Source of the DNA: Pseudonocardia petroleophila
GTDB taxonomy: Bacteria; Actinomycetota; Actinomycetes; Mycobacteriales; Pseudonocardiaceae
Length of the DNA stretch: 64,000 nt
NCBI RefSeq assembly: GCF_014235185.1
Contig: NZ_CP060131.1
Location: forward strand, 255,501-319,500
Direction: 5' to 3'
This document shows positions 33,545-43,469 of this stretch, one piece after another. Position numbers and translations under genes: made by a program. The stretch's first letter is position 1, and each line of letters begins with the position of its first letter. A model generated the notes under the pieces. It searched no databases, was not told where the DNA came from, and worked only from the letters and a program-made list of their open reading frames with translations.

Positions 33545-34924
33545 TCAGCCGGCATCCCAGTACCGGAACGCGCCGTGGCTCTGGTCCTCGCAGAACATCC
33601 GGTGGTCGGCGTAGACCCGGCGGGCGGCGAACTCGGCGAACTCCACCACATCGGAGCAGAACAGCTCCGGGGTGATCGAGGACAGGATCCGCGTCTCGGC
33701 GCTGCCCTGCATGATCCCGGTCTCCGCATCGGAGCGGGCGTGCGGCTGCGCGAGCGCCTGGCCGCACACGTGGGCGTAGGAGACCATCCCGTCCAGGTCG
33801 AGATCGGCCACCGAGATCCCGTCCTTGTACGGGCTGCGCTCCCGGGCCAGGAAACTCCGGCCCTCGATCTCGGCGAACCCGTAGAGCGGGTCACCGTTGA
33901 CCAGGTGCACCTCGTGCGCGGTGACGATCCGCCGGGCCGACTCCTCGTCACCCTCCACCGTGCTCACGTCGTTGACCGGCACCAGCCCGTGCAGCGCCGA
34001 GCGCCGCGCCTTCTTGAACTCCAGCACCACACGACTGCCCGGCTCGGCGTCCCAGCCCTGCAGCAGCACCCAGTACCGGTCCAGCCCGAGACTGCCCGTG
34101 CCGCTGCCCTTCTTCCGGGCCACGTCGAGCACCCGGAAGAACGACTTCGGCCGCGCCACCCCACCGAGGTCGTTGTCTTTCACATAGCGGTCGACGACCT
34201 TCTGGAACCCGGCCACGTGCGAGGAGTGCGGCACCCGCTTGCGGCTGGGCCGGAACCGCCCGGTCTCCGGGTCGACGTAGCGGGCCAGAAACGCGCTGCG
34301 GCCGGTCATCGACCGCTCCAGCAGATCTCGGATGATCTTCGGGCTCGTGTCGTGCCGGAACTGGAACGTGCTGGACCGGTCGTCGATCGAGTAGGCCCGC
34401 AGCGCCGTGAGATAACCGTCCACGAACGACCGCACGACGCGGCGCCGGTCGCGCCTGCGCTCACCGTTCTCCGCGGCGGCGATCCAGAAACCCACCGCAC
34501 CACGCTTCACGTCATAGGAGAACGGGGCGGCCCACGCCTCGTCGAAGTCGTTCACCCCGAAGAACGGCGCCCCGTCGGAGTTCACCATCACCCCGAAGTT
34601 CTCGGGATGGACGTCCCCGATGGTGAACACGATCGGCAGCTGACCGTCGGTGCCGGCGTGGTCGCGGTAGTACAGCAGGGCCGTGCCCCGGAAGAAGGTG
34701 AAGGCGTCACCCGCCAGGGTGTCGAACTTGAGCTGCGCCCCATCGGGCCGGTTCTCGATCCGCGACCGATGGTCCTCCAGCAACGTCTGCCGGACGTGGA
34801 TGCGTCGCTCGTGCGCGGTGAGCTGCAGCGGCGGGGTCTCCACGCTGCCCCGGGCCCGACGCTCGGCGTACTCCCGGAACTGCGCCGATCGGTCGTGCCG
34901 GACGAACTCCTCGTTGACTGCCAT
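33545..34924 (-). CDS. DUF2252 protein (kinase-like fold)
   Basis: 459 residues matching DUF2252 by its hallmark GDVHPENFGVM (103-113) and NDFDEAWAAPFSYDVKR, which resemble the catalytic and metal-binding loops of protein-kinase-like phosphotransferases. Other family segments are visible: FFRGTALLYYRD, LVNGDPLYGFAEIEGRSFLARERSPYKD. The biochemical role is unknown. The ATG at 34924 follows AGGGG closely. It diverges from a DMT transporter; the shared 136-base region carries CACAA-TCG-TTGCG. Confidence 0.85.
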   Translation of the reverse strand: MAVNEEFVRHDRSAQFREYAERRARGSVETPPLQLTAHERRIHVRQTLLEDHRSRIENRPDGAQLKFDTLAGDAFTFFRGTALLYYRDHAGTDGQLPIVFTIGDVHPENFGVMVNSDGAPFFGVNDFDEAWAAPFSYDVKRGAVGFWIAAAENGERRRDRRRVVRSFVDGYLTALRAYSIDDRSSTFQFRHDTSPKIIRDLLERSMTGRSAFLARYVDPETGRFRPSRKRVPHSSHVAGFQKVVDRYVKDNDLGGVARPKSFFRVLDVARKKGSGTGSLGLDRYWVLLQGWDAEPGSRVVLEFKKARRSALHGLVPVNDVSTVEGDEESARRIVTAHEVHLVNGDPLYGFAEIEGRSFLARERSPYKDGISVADLDLDGMVSYAHVCGQALAQPHARSDAETGIMQGSAETRILSSITPELFCSDVVEFAEFAARRVYADHRMFCEDQSHGAFRYWDAG

Positions 34925-34973
34925 ACCCCTACAGTGCCTCACACCGGCGGCGCTTCGCCAATTGTTGTCATGT

Positions 34974-34986
34974 CACAATCGTTGCG
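34974..34986. promoter_or_regulatory. Near-perfect palindrome between DUF2252 and DMT genes
   Basis: CACAA-TCG-TTGCG (9 of 10). A weaker GCCAA-TTG-TTGTC lies 17 bases to the left at 34957-34969. A GGGTAG hexamer at 35018-35023 could be a -10 element for the plus-strand gene. Confidence 0.5.
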
Positions 34987-35060
34987 TTTACCCATCCGGT
35001 TGCGCCCGGGCCGGGATGGGTAGCCTGTACGGTGACCGGCGGAACGAACAGCGTCATCGC

Positions 35061-35963
35061 GTGGTGAGCGTCGTCCTGGCGGTGCTGGCCGCGGCGGCCA
35101 GTGCGGTGGCCGCAGTGCTGCAGCGCAAGGCCGCCAGCACCGAGTCCCGCCGCCGCGCGGCCGGGCCCGGCCTGCTGCTCGACCTCGCGTGCAAGCCGGT
35201 ATGGCTGGGCGGGGTCGCCGCCATCGTCGTCGGCTTCGGGCTGCACGCCGCCGCGCTGGCGACCGGCCCGATCATCCTGGTCCAGCCCATCCTGGTCCTG
35301 GAGCTCGGCTTCGCCCTGCTGTTCGCGGCCGCGGTGTTCCACAGCAGGCTGCACACGCGGGAGTGGACGGCGATCGCGGGGATGACCGTGGGGCTGGCCC
35401 TGCTGCTGTTCTCGCTGCACCCGTCCGGCGGTGACCCCGGCACGGCATCCGCGGCGGCCTGGGCGGTGGGGATCGCGATCACTCTCGCCGTCGCCGGGCT
35501 GTTCGGGTGGCGGGCGCACCGCAGCCCGGACAGTCCCCGCACCACGGCCCGCCGCCCCGCCTACCTCGGGATCGCCACCGGGCTCGGGTTCGGACTCACC
35601 GCGACCCTGGTCGCCGCGGTCTCCTCCGCACTCACCGACCGCGGGATCACCGGGGTGCTGACGACCTGGCAGACCTACCTACTCGTCGTGCTGGGACCGC
35701 TGGTGTTCTTCTCCCTGCAGCGCACCCTGCAGGCCGGCCGGCTCGTGGTGTCCCAGCCCGCGATCACCCTCACCAACCCGGTCGTGGCGTTCGGGTTCGG
35801 GGTTGGGATCTTCGGGGAGGACGTACGGACCGGTGCGTGGCTGATCGGGGCGCTCGCCGGGTTCGCGCTGGTCGCGGGCTGCACCGTGGCGCTGGCCCGG
35901 TCGCCGCTGCTGCACGACGCCCCGGTCGCGCGCGCCGACCGGGGCGGGCCGCCGTCCGTCTGA
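35061..35963 (+). CDS. DMT-family (EamA-like) membrane transporter
   Basis: 300 residues with nine or ten hydrophobic helices in two halves, beginning VVSVVLAVLAAAASAVAAVLQRKAA and including ILVQPILVLELGFALLFAAAVF, a pattern typical of the DMT superfamily. Substrate unknown. The start is uncertain: GTG 35061 or 35064 begins right at the first helix, while ATG 35016 would add 15 residues but overlaps a GGGTAG promoter-like hexamer. It converges on nrfD-like 35982 with only 18 bases between. Confidence 0.7.
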   Translation: MVSVVLAVLAAAASAVAAVLQRKAASTESRRRAAGPGLLLDLACKPVWLGGVAAIVVGFGLHAAALATGPIILVQPILVLELGFALLFAAAVFHSRLHTREWTAIAGMTVGLALLLFSLHPSGGDPGTASAAAWAVGIAITLAVAGLFGWRAHRSPDSPRTTARRPAYLGIATGLGFGLTATLVAAVSSALTDRGITGVLTTWQTYLLVVLGPLVFFSLQRTLQAGRLVVSQPAITLTNPVVAFGFGVGIFGEDVRTGAWLIGALAGFALVAGCTVALARSPLLHDAPVARADRGGPPSV

Positions 35964-35981
35964 TCCGGTCGCTCCTGCGCG

Positions 35982-36968
35982 CTACTCCTCGCGGGCTTCC
36001 CGGCGTCGGCGCTGGGCGACCACGGTGTAGCGGGGGTCGCGCGCCGACTGCTGGCCCGCGTGGAAGATCCCGAAACGGGTGCACGCGGAGCCGGCGAGCA
36101 GGGCGGCGCCCGCGAGCGCCGATCCCGCGCGACTGCGGCGGCCTGCGACGGCGGCCAGCGCCGCTCCGCCCGCGGTGAGGACACGGGCCGCGGAGCGGTA
36201 GGTGCCCGCGCGCCCTTCCCGCATCGGTTCCGCCGAGAGGCCCATCGCCGACTCCATCCGGGCGCTCATCGCGAGATCGAGCACGGCGCCGCCGACGGCC
36301 ATCCGCCGGGCCGCACCCGCGTGGGCCGTCGGCGTCGCCAGCATCGCCATGCCGCCCGCTGCGGCGGCGGCGCTGCCCACGAACACGAACGGCAGGTCCC
36401 GGCGACCGTCGTGCCATGCCGGCGTGGCGGTGTCGGACAGCAGTACCGCGGTGTAGGAGGCGACCGCGGGACCGAGCAGCGCCGCGACCGCCCCCGCGGC
36501 CCGGCCCGCGCCGGGCAGGGCCCGCCCGACCGGCCCGTCCGCGACGGCCCGCGGTAGGAGCCGTCCCGCCTCGGCGACCGCGGCCAGCCCGGCCATCGGC
36601 CCGTAGGCGGTCAGGATCCAGGTCCCGACGCTCATCGGGGAGGTCACCTTCGCGACGCGCAGCATGTGGTGGAACCGGGCGGGTCTGCCGAGGTCGTGCA
36701 CCAGCGCGGCGAGGCTGCCCAGGATGGCCACGAGGGCGGTGACCCGGGTCGGGCGGCGCAGGGCGGTGTTGCCGGCCAGGTCGGCCCCGGCCGCCAGCAG
36801 CGAGGACGCGCCGGCGAGGCCCCCGAGGAACAGGTACGCCGGGATGTCGGCCGTCCACGGCGAGGCCTTGACGATCGGGCGCCCGTAGTAGGAGGTGAAC
36901 GTCGCCTCGGGCACCATCGCCCGGTCGCGACGGCGGCTCTTCCGGGTGCCCGGCTGGGTGGCAGTCAT
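35982..36968 (-). CDS. NrfD-type membrane subunit of formate dehydrogenase
   Basis: 328 residues with eight or more hydrophobic segments and the NrfD/PsrC-like opening TSYYGRPIVKASPWTADIPAYLFLGGLAGASSLLAAG. LGRPARFHHMLRVAKVTSPMSVGTWIL is a typical NrfD motif. It should hold the catalytic dimer at the membrane and exchange electrons with quinone; NrfD proteins carry no haem. It is the third gene of the fdh operon, with ATGA overlap to the ferredoxin subunit. The Arg-rich tail is cytoplasmic. Confidence 0.85.
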   Translation of the reverse strand: MTATQPGTRKSRRRDRAMVPEATFTSYYGRPIVKASPWTADIPAYLFLGGLAGASSLLAAGADLAGNTALRRPTRVTALVAILGSLAALVHDLGRPARFHHMLRVAKVTSPMSVGTWILTAYGPMAGLAAVAEAGRLLPRAVADGPVGRALPGAGRAAGAVAALLGPAVASYTAVLLSDTATPAWHDGRRDLPFVFVGSAAAAAGGMAMLATPTAHAGAARRMAVGGAVLDLAMSARMESAMGLSAEPMREGRAGTYRSAARVLTAGGAALAAVAGRRSRAGSALAGAALLAGSACTRFGIFHAGQQSARDPRYTVVAQRRRREAREE

Positions 36969-37903
36969 CGGCGCGCACCCCCGGCGAACGCGGCGACGGC
37001 CCCGGCCAGCAGCGTCGCCGCGGCCAGCGCGGCGCCGCGCCACATCTGCGGCAGGTCCCTGGTGGTCACGACGGGATCCGGTGGTAGCCCGTAGACCTCG
37101 GGCTCGTCGAGCAGCAGGAAGAACGCGCCCGTGCCGCCCACCCCGTCGTCGGGGTCGTGGCCGTAGAGCCGGGCGTCCGCGACGCCGGTCCCGTGCAGCG
37201 CGGCCACCCGCGCGTCGGCCCGCTCGCGGAGCTCGTCGAGGTCGCCGAACTGGATGGACTGCGTCGGGCAGGCCTTCGCGCAGGCCGGCTCCAGGTCGCA
37301 CTTGAGCCGGTCGTAGCACAGCGTGCACTTCTGGGCCAGGCCCACCGCGTCGTCGCCGGCGGGGCCTTCGCGGCGCTCGATCACGCCGTACGGGCAGGCG
37401 GGAACGCAGTAGCCGCAGCCGTTGCAGATGTCGTCCTGCACGACCACGGTGCCGAACTCGGTGCGGAACAGCGCCCCGGTCGGGCACACGTCCAGGCAGG
37501 CCGCGTGGGTGCAGTGCTTGCACACGTCGGACTCCATCAGCCACCGGAACGGCGTGCGCTCCTCGGCGGGGGTGTCCGCTCCTGGCCGGGTCATCGCGGG
37601 CATGCCGAGACCGACGGCGGGGGCGCCCGCGGAGTCGTCGTTCGGGGGGGACTCGGGGGGCTTGCCCTCCGAGGGTTGCTCGATGAACGCGACGTGGCGC
37701 CAGGTCGAGGCGCCGAGCCCGACGCTGTTGTCGTAGGAGTGGCCCGTGAGCGTCATGCCGTCCTCCGGCACCGCGTTCCACTCCTTGCACGCCACCTCGC
37801 AGGCCTTGCAGCCGATGCAGACGCTGGTGTCGGTGAAGAAGCCCTTGCGCGCGGGCGGGTCGACGTAGCCGACCGCCGTGGCCGGATCCTGGTGGTTGCT
37901 CAT
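36965..37903 (-). CDS. fdhB: Formate dehydrogenase iron-sulfur subunit
   Basis: 312 residues with four ferredoxin-type [4Fe-4S] motifs: CIGCKACEVAC (29-39), CKHCTHAACLDVCP, CNGCGYCVPACP and CTLCYDRLKCDLEPACAKACP. It relays electrons from the catalytic subunit to the NrfD subunit. A single hydrophobic helix near the C-terminus (MWRGAALAAATLLAGAVAAFAGG) fits FdnH/FdoH-like subunits. It starts two bases after the fdhA stop and overlaps nrfD. Confidence 0.9.
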   Translation of the reverse strand: MSNHQDPATAVGYVDPPARKGFFTDTSVCIGCKACEVACKEWNAVPEDGMTLTGHSYDNSVGLGASTWRHVAFIEQPSEGKPPESPPNDDSAGAPAVGLGMPAMTRPGADTPAEERTPFRWLMESDVCKHCTHAACLDVCPTGALFRTEFGTVVVQDDICNGCGYCVPACPYGVIERREGPAGDDAVGLAQKCTLCYDRLKCDLEPACAKACPTQSIQFGDLDELRERADARVAALHGTGVADARLYGHDPDDGVGGTGAFFLLLDEPEVYGLPPDPVVTTRDLPQMWRGAALAAATLLAGAVAAFAGGARR

Positions 37904-37905
37904 GG

Positions 37906-40900
37906 TCAGACCTCCGTGCCGGTGGACTCGTCGATGCCGGCGCGGCGCCGGTACCCCTCGACGAACGTGAGCAGTGCCGGGCCGCGGGGGCGGCGGCCGG
38001 GCACGATGTCGCAGCTGGCCGCCTTCGTCTCCTGGATGTGCACGTTCGGGTCCAGCGCGATCGACAGCAGCTCGTTGGCCGCGTCGCCGGTGCTCAGGCC
38101 GTTGGGTCCCCAGTGGTAGGGCAGCCCGATCTGGTGCATCTCCCGGCCGCCGACCCGCAGCGGGGTCATCCGCTCGGTCACCAGCACCCGCGCCTCGATC
38201 GCCGACCGCGCCGACACGACGGTGGCCCAGCCGAGGTGCTCCAGCCCGCGCGCGGCCGCCAGCTCCGGGCCGACCTCGCAGAAGAACTCGGGTTGCAGCT
38301 CGGAGAGCAGGTGCAGGAACCGGCTCATCCCGCCCGCGGTGTGATGCTCGGTGAGCCGGTAGGTGGTGAAGACGTACGGGAACACCTCGCTGCCGGGGCG
38401 GCTGCCCGACGGCGCGTAGCGGTTGTCACGGCGGGAGTAGGTCTGGCGGGCCGGGTTGGACTGGTGCGGGTAGAGCAGGTTGTCGAACGGCGACTCCTCC
38501 GGCTCGTAGTGCGCGGGCAGCGGGCCGTCGGTCAGCCCGGCGGGCGCGTAGAGCCACGCCTTCCCGTCACCCTGCATGATGAACGGCTCGGTGCCCGCGA
38601 TCGCGTCCTGCGCCGTCGCCCCCTCGGGCGGCAGGTAGTCGGGGCGCTTGTCGGCCTGGAAGTCCGGGACGTCGTGCCCGGTCCAGCTCCCCTGCTCCTC
38701 GTCCCACCACACGTAGGCCTTGCGCTCGCTCCACGGCTTCCCGGCGGGGTCGGCGGAGGCCCGGTTGTAGAGGATGCGCCGGTTCGCCGGCCACGCCCAT
38801 CCCCACTCCGGCGCCACCCAGCTCTGCTCGGAGCCGGGCGTGCGCCGCGCGGCCTGGTTGACCCCGTCGGCGTAGACCCCGGCGTAGATCCAGCACCCGC
38901 ACCGGGTGGACCCGTCGGCGGCCAGCCCGGTGTAGCCGGGCAGCGGCGCGCCGTCGGCGTCCCAGCCGTTGATCTCGGCCAGCACCGCCTCGGCGTCCGG
39001 CTCGGCTCTCGGCCCTTCGGTCGGGTAGTCCCAGGTCAGGTCCAGCAACGGGCGGTCGCGCTCGTCCGTGGACCCGGCCAGCTTCTCGCGGATGATCCGG
39101 CCCAGGTGGTAGTAGAACCACAGCTCGCTGCGAGCGTCGCCGGCCGGCTCGACGGCCTGGTGGTGCCACTGCAGCATCCGCTGGGTGTTGGTGAAGCTGC
39201 CCTGCTTCTCGGTGTGCGCCGCGGCGGGCAGGAAGAACACCTCGGTGCCGATGTCCTCCGTGCGCAGCTCCCCGGTCTCGATCTCCGGGCCGTCCTTCCA
39301 CCAGGTGGCGCTCTCGATCATGACGAGGTCGCGCACGACGAGCCAGTCCAGGTTCGCCATGCCCAGGCGCTGCATCTTCGCGTTCGCGGAGCCGACGGCC
39401 GGGTTCTCCCCCACCACGAAGTACCCGCCGCCGCCCTCGTCGATCTGGCGCATCACGGTGCTGTAGGTGCCGTGGTCGCCGGTGAGGCGGGGCAGGTAGT
39501 CGAAGCAGAAGTCGTTGTCCGCCGTCGCCGCGTCGCCCCACCAGGCCTTGAGCAGGCTCACGGTGTAGGCCTCCATGTTGCCCCAGTAGCCCTTCGTGCC
39601 CGCGTCGGCGGCCACGAAGTCGGCCAGCGTCTGGCCCGGGTGGGCGTGCGGCATCGGGATGTAGCCGGGCAGGATGTTGAACAGCGTCGGGATGTCGGTG
39701 GAGCCCTGGATGCTGGCGTGCCCGCGCAGCGCCATGATGCCGCCGCCGGGGCGCCCGATGTTGCCCAGCAGTCCCTGCAGGATCGCCGCGGCCCGGATGT
39801 ACTGCGCGCCGACGCTGTGGTGGGTCCAGCCCACCGCGTAGACGAACGCCGAGGTCCGCTCCCGCCCGGAGTTGCGGGTGAGCGCGTCGGCGACCTGCGC
39901 GAACAGCTCCGGCGGGACGCCGCAGATTTCCTGCACCATCTCGGGGGTGTAGCGGGCGAAGTGCCGCTTGAGGATCTGGTAGACGCAGCGCGGGTGCTGG
40001 AGCGTGGGGTCCACGGTCGGGCTGCCGGTCAGGCCGGGCCCGCCGCTGCCGTGCGAGTCGCCGTGCGCGGTGCCGGTGCGCTTGGCGTACTGCGCGTCGC
40101 GGTGCCCGGCGGCCGCCGACTCCTGAACGCCGTCGTACTGCCAGCTGGCCGGGTCGTAGGTGTGGCCGTCCGGGTCGAAGCCGGAGAACAGCCCGTCGAG
40201 GTCCTCGGTGTCGCGGAAGTCCTCCCCGACGATCGTGCCCGCGTTGGTGTAGGCCACCACGTACTCGCGGAAGTCCTTCTCCTCGGTGAGCACGTGGTTG
40301 ATCAGCGCGCCGAGGAAGGCGATGTCCGAGCCGGCGCGCAGCGGCACGTGCAGGTCCGACACGGCGCTGGTGCGGGTGAACCGGGGGTCGACGTGGACGA
40401 TCGTGGCGCCGCGCGCCTTGGCCTCCATCACCCACTGGAACCCGACCGGATGGCACTCGGCCATGTTGGAGCCCTGGATCAGGATGCAGTCGGCGTTCTG
40501 CAGGTCCTGCTGGAACGTGGTGGCGCCGCCGCGGCCGAACGAGGTCCCCAGACCGGGGACGGTGGAGCTGTGTCAAACACGGGCCTGGTTCTCGATCTGC
40601 ACGGCCCCCAGCGCCGTGTAGAGCTTCTTCATGAGGTAATTCTCCTCGTTGTCGAGGGTCGCTCCTCCCAGGCTGGCCAGGCCCATCGTGCGCCGGGTCC
40701 GGGCACCGTCCTGCTCCCACTGCCAGGTCTCGCGGCGGGTCGCGATGACCCGGTCGGCGATCATGTCCATGGCGGTGCCGAGGTCCAGCTCCTCCCACTC
40801 AGTGCCGTGCGGGCGCCGGTACCTGACCTTGTGCTCCCGGCCGGGGTGGGTCACGAGCTCCTTGCTCGCCGAGCCCTTCGGGCACAGCCGCCCGCGCGAC

Positions 40901-41139
40901 ACCGGGCTGTCCGGGTCGCCCTCGATCTGGGTGACCCGGCCGTCGGTGACGTAGACCTGCTGCCCGCAGCCCACCGCGCAGAACGGGCAGATGCTCTTCA
41001 CCACGCGGTCCGCGGACGCGGTGCGAGGGGTCAGCTCCAGCGCGTAACGGGACTGCGCGGCGGGGCCGCGGGCCGACCGGTCCGCGCCGCGCAGCTGGCG
41101 CAACAGCGGCCAGTCACCGAGTGTCCGGCTCAGGTCCAT
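37906..41139 (-). CDS. fdhA: Selenocysteine-containing formate dehydrogenase catalytic subunit
   Basis: 1077 residues if the in-frame TGA at 40575-40573 is read as selenocysteine (residue 189). The context NQARV-U-HSST is the canonical Sec site of FdnG/FdoG-type formate dehydrogenases, and homology continues without a break on both sides (SFGRGGATTFQQDL, QGSNMAECHPVGFQW). The N-terminal [4Fe-4S] cysteines are C51, C54, C58 and C86; the MGD-binding domain is at the C-terminus. No Tat signal is seen, so the enzyme may face the cytoplasm. It oxidizes formate to CO2. GGAGG upstream supports ATG 41139. No sel genes are in the window. Confidence 0.9.
40544..40575 (-). promoter_or_regulatory. SECIS element for selenocysteine insertion
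   Basis: Eighteen bases after the UGA the mRNA reads GGUCU in the loop of a 6-bp hairpin (GUCCCC-GGUCU-GGGGAC, DNA 40560-40544). The E. coli fdhF SECIS has the same GGUCU loop at the same 18-base distance, and SelB recognises that loop. Structure and spacing are seen directly; SelB recognition is by analogy. Confidence 0.85.
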
Positions 41140-41187
41140 GAAGTCCTCCGTGAGGTCGCGATCCCCGCTCGTCGTGTTCACGGTACT

Positions 41188-41200
41188 CGCAACGGTTGCT
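41188..41200. promoter_or_regulatory. Near-perfect palindrome upstream of fdhA
   Basis: CGCAA-CGG-TTGCT (9 of 10) lies 49 bases upstream of the fdhA ATG on the minus strand, within the region shared with the divergent PBP gene. Confidence 0.55.
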
Positions 41201-41250
41201 GTGACGCATCTTCCGGTTCGGCCGGTCGACCTCACTCGTCGCTGCGACAG

Positions 41251-41263
41251 AACAACCGTTGCG
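41251..41263. promoter_or_regulatory. Degenerate palindrome upstream of the PBP gene
   Basis: AACAA-CCG-TTGCG (8 of 10) lies 50 bases before the PBP GTG start, mirror-placed to the fdhA site. Confidence 0.45.
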
Positions 41264-41312
41264 CCTGGCACACTGCGTGCGACGACACCCGTCGAGTCGG
41301 AGGAGGTCCCCG

Positions 41313-43469
41313 GTGCCCGTTCGACCCTCGCCCGAGGGGCGGCACCGGCTGTGCCCGCCGCCGGCCGTCCGGACGAGACACCTGATCCGCACGGTGACGG
41401 CCGCGTCGACACCGGTCGTCACCGTCATCGTCGTCGCCGGCACCCTGCTCGCGGCCCTGCTGGTCATCCCGGCCGCCGCGCTCGCCCGGGTCGCCACGTC
41501 ACCCCTGTCCGGGATCGGCGCACCGATCGGCCTGCCCGACCCCGCCGACACGCCCCTGGCCACGGTGATCACCGACCGCACCGGCGAGCCGATCGCGCGG
41601 CTCTACGACCAGTTCCGCGTCCCGACCGACCCGGACGACATCGCCGACACCATGAAGGCCGCAGTGGTCGCCATCGAGGACCGGCGGTTCTTCTCCCACG
41701 GGGGCGTCGACTGGCGGGGTGTCGCCCGTGCCGTCGCGAGCAACCTCGCCACCAGCGGCGCGGCGTTCGACGGGCAGGGTGCCTCGACGATCACCATGCA
41801 GTACGTCAAGAACCACCGCCTCTACGCCCTGGCCGACGACCCGGCCGAGCGGGACGCGGCCGTCGCCGACACGCTGGACCGCAAACTCCTCGACGTCACC
41901 GTGGCCCTCGCACTGGAGGACCGCCTCACCAAGGACGAGATCCTGGCCCGCTACCTCGACACCGTCTACTTCGGCAACGGCGCCTACGGGGTGGCCGCCG
42001 CGGCACGTACCTACTTCGCCACCACCCCCGCCGAGCTCACGCTGCCCCAAGCCGCGCTGCTCGCGGCCGTCGTGAAGGCGCCGTCCGATTTCGACCCGGT
42101 GGACGAACCAGCAGCCGCGCTCGCTCGCCGCGACCTGGTCCTCTCGGCGATGGTCGAGGTCGGCTCCATCACCCCGCACCAGGCGGACGCGGCCCGCACC
42201 ACCGGCCTCGGTGTCGTCGAACCACTGGCCCAGGTCGAGCGGGGGTGTGTGGCCGCTGACCCGGGTACCGGGTTCTTCTGCCGTTACGTGGTGGACCACC
42301 TCGAGCGGCGGGGCCTGGACGCGGAAGAGCTGCGCACCGGCGGCTACACGATCCGCACCACGCTGGACCCCCGCGCCCAGCAGGCCGCCGTTCGCGCCGC
42401 CGAGCAGCAGGTCCCGCCCGGGACCACCGACGGGATCGCCAACGCCGTGGCCGTCGTCGCGCCGGGCCGCGACGCCCACCGCGTGCTCGCGCTCGCCGCC
42501 AACCTCGACCTCGGCCCGGACGCCGCCCGGGGGCAGACGGCCTACGCCCTACCTACCACCGCCGTCCCCTACGGCGCCGGGTCGATCTACAAGATCTTCA
42601 CCGCGGCTGCCGCGCTGGAGGCCGGGCTCGGTATCCGCAGCGAGGTACCCGCCCCCGAGCGCTACACCTCAGAGGTGTTCACCGACGGGGGGGAGCCCTA
42701 CACCGTCACCGGCGACGGCGGGGCAGCCGACGACATCACCCTGCAGCGCGCACTGGCCCTGTCACCGAACACCACCTTCGTCGCGCTGCTCGACGAGCTG
42801 GGCAGCGTCGACCCCGTGGTGGACATGGCCTACCGGCTCGGTATGCGCGAGAGCCTCGGACTGGCCGCCGACGGCGGGCGCACCGTCGGCGAAGCCGTCC
42901 GGGCGCAGGAGCAGGCGTCGTTCACCCTCGGCCCGGTGCCCGCGATCCCGCTGGAGCTGGCGAACGTCGCGGCGACGCTGGTCAGCGGCGGCGTCTGGTG
43001 CCCGCCGACGCCGATCGTCGAGGCCACCGACAGGACCGGTGCACCGGTGCCACTCCCGCGAACCCCGTGCGAACAGGCCGTGCCCGAGGCGCTCGCCGAC
43101 ACCCTCGCCGTGGGGCTGTCCGACGACACCACCCTGGGCACCGCCGCCGACGCCGCCGACGCCGCGGGCTGGGACCGCCCGATGATCGGCAAGACCGGCA
43201 CCACCCAGAACAACCGGTCGGCCGGGTTCGTCGGCGCCACCCCGCAGCTCGCCGCCGCCGTACTGACCTGGTCGAACGCAGACCCACCCCGGCCGGTCTG
43301 CGCGGGCGACCCACCGCACCTGTGCACCTCCGGCACCCTCTTCGGAGGCACCGTGCCCGCCGAGACCTGGTTCGCCACCATGTCACCGCTGCACGACGAT
43401 CTCCCCGTCGCCCCACTGCCCGAACCGGACCCGGCCCTGCTCCACGGCCGCATCGCCGACGCCGGCTGA
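41313..43469 (+). CDS. Class A penicillin-binding protein (transglycosylase-transpeptidase)
   Basis: 718 residues. One N-terminal membrane helix is followed by the GT51 transglycosylase domain (AIEDRRFFSHGGVDWRG, GASTITMQYVKN, LDTVYFGNGAYGVAAAARTYF) and the transpeptidase domain with SxxK (Ser 424-Lys 427), SPN (484-486) and KTG (627-629). It polymerises and cross-links peptidoglycan outside the membrane. AGGAGG at 41300-41305 selects the GTG at 41313. It diverges from fdhA. The C-terminal PEPDPALLHGRIADAG tail is short, with no PASTA domain. Confidence 0.9.
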   Translation: MPVRPSPEGRHRLCPPPAVRTRHLIRTVTAASTPVVTVIVVAGTLLAALLVIPAAALARVATSPLSGIGAPIGLPDPADTPLATVITDRTGEPIARLYDQFRVPTDPDDIADTMKAAVVAIEDRRFFSHGGVDWRGVARAVASNLATSGAAFDGQGASTITMQYVKNHRLYALADDPAERDAAVADTLDRKLLDVTVALALEDRLTKDEILARYLDTVYFGNGAYGVAAAARTYFATTPAELTLPQAALLAAVVKAPSDFDPVDEPAAALARRDLVLSAMVEVGSITPHQADAARTTGLGVVEPLAQVERGCVAADPGTGFFCRYVVDHLERRGLDAEELRTGGYTIRTTLDPRAQQAAVRAAEQQVPPGTTDGIANAVAVVAPGRDAHRVLALAANLDLGPDAARGQTAYALPTTAVPYGAGSIYKIFTAAAALEAGLGIRSEVPAPERYTSEVFTDGGEPYTVTGDGGAADDITLQRALALSPNTTFVALLDELGSVDPVVDMAYRLGMRESLGLAADGGRTVGEAVRAQEQASFTLGPVPAIPLELANVAATLVSGGVWCPPTPIVEATDRTGAPVPLPRTPCEQAVPEALADTLAVGLSDDTTLGTAADAADAAGWDRPMIGKTGTTQNNRSAGFVGATPQLAAAVLTWSNADPPRPVCAGDPPHLCTSGTLFGGTVPAETWFATMSPLHDDLPVAPLPEPDPALLHGRIADAG

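Noticed and set aside
40573..40575. The in-frame TGA as a sign that fdhA is a pseudogene or two genes
   Set aside because: It sits exactly at the known selenocysteine position with a fitting SECIS hairpin, and homology continues unbroken in the same frame.
38038..41385. A 1115-codon open frame on the plus strand, antisense to formate dehydrogenase
   Set aside because: Its product is an Arg/Val/Gly/Leu-rich shadow typical of GC-rich antisense frames; the opposite strand carries clear fdhA homology.
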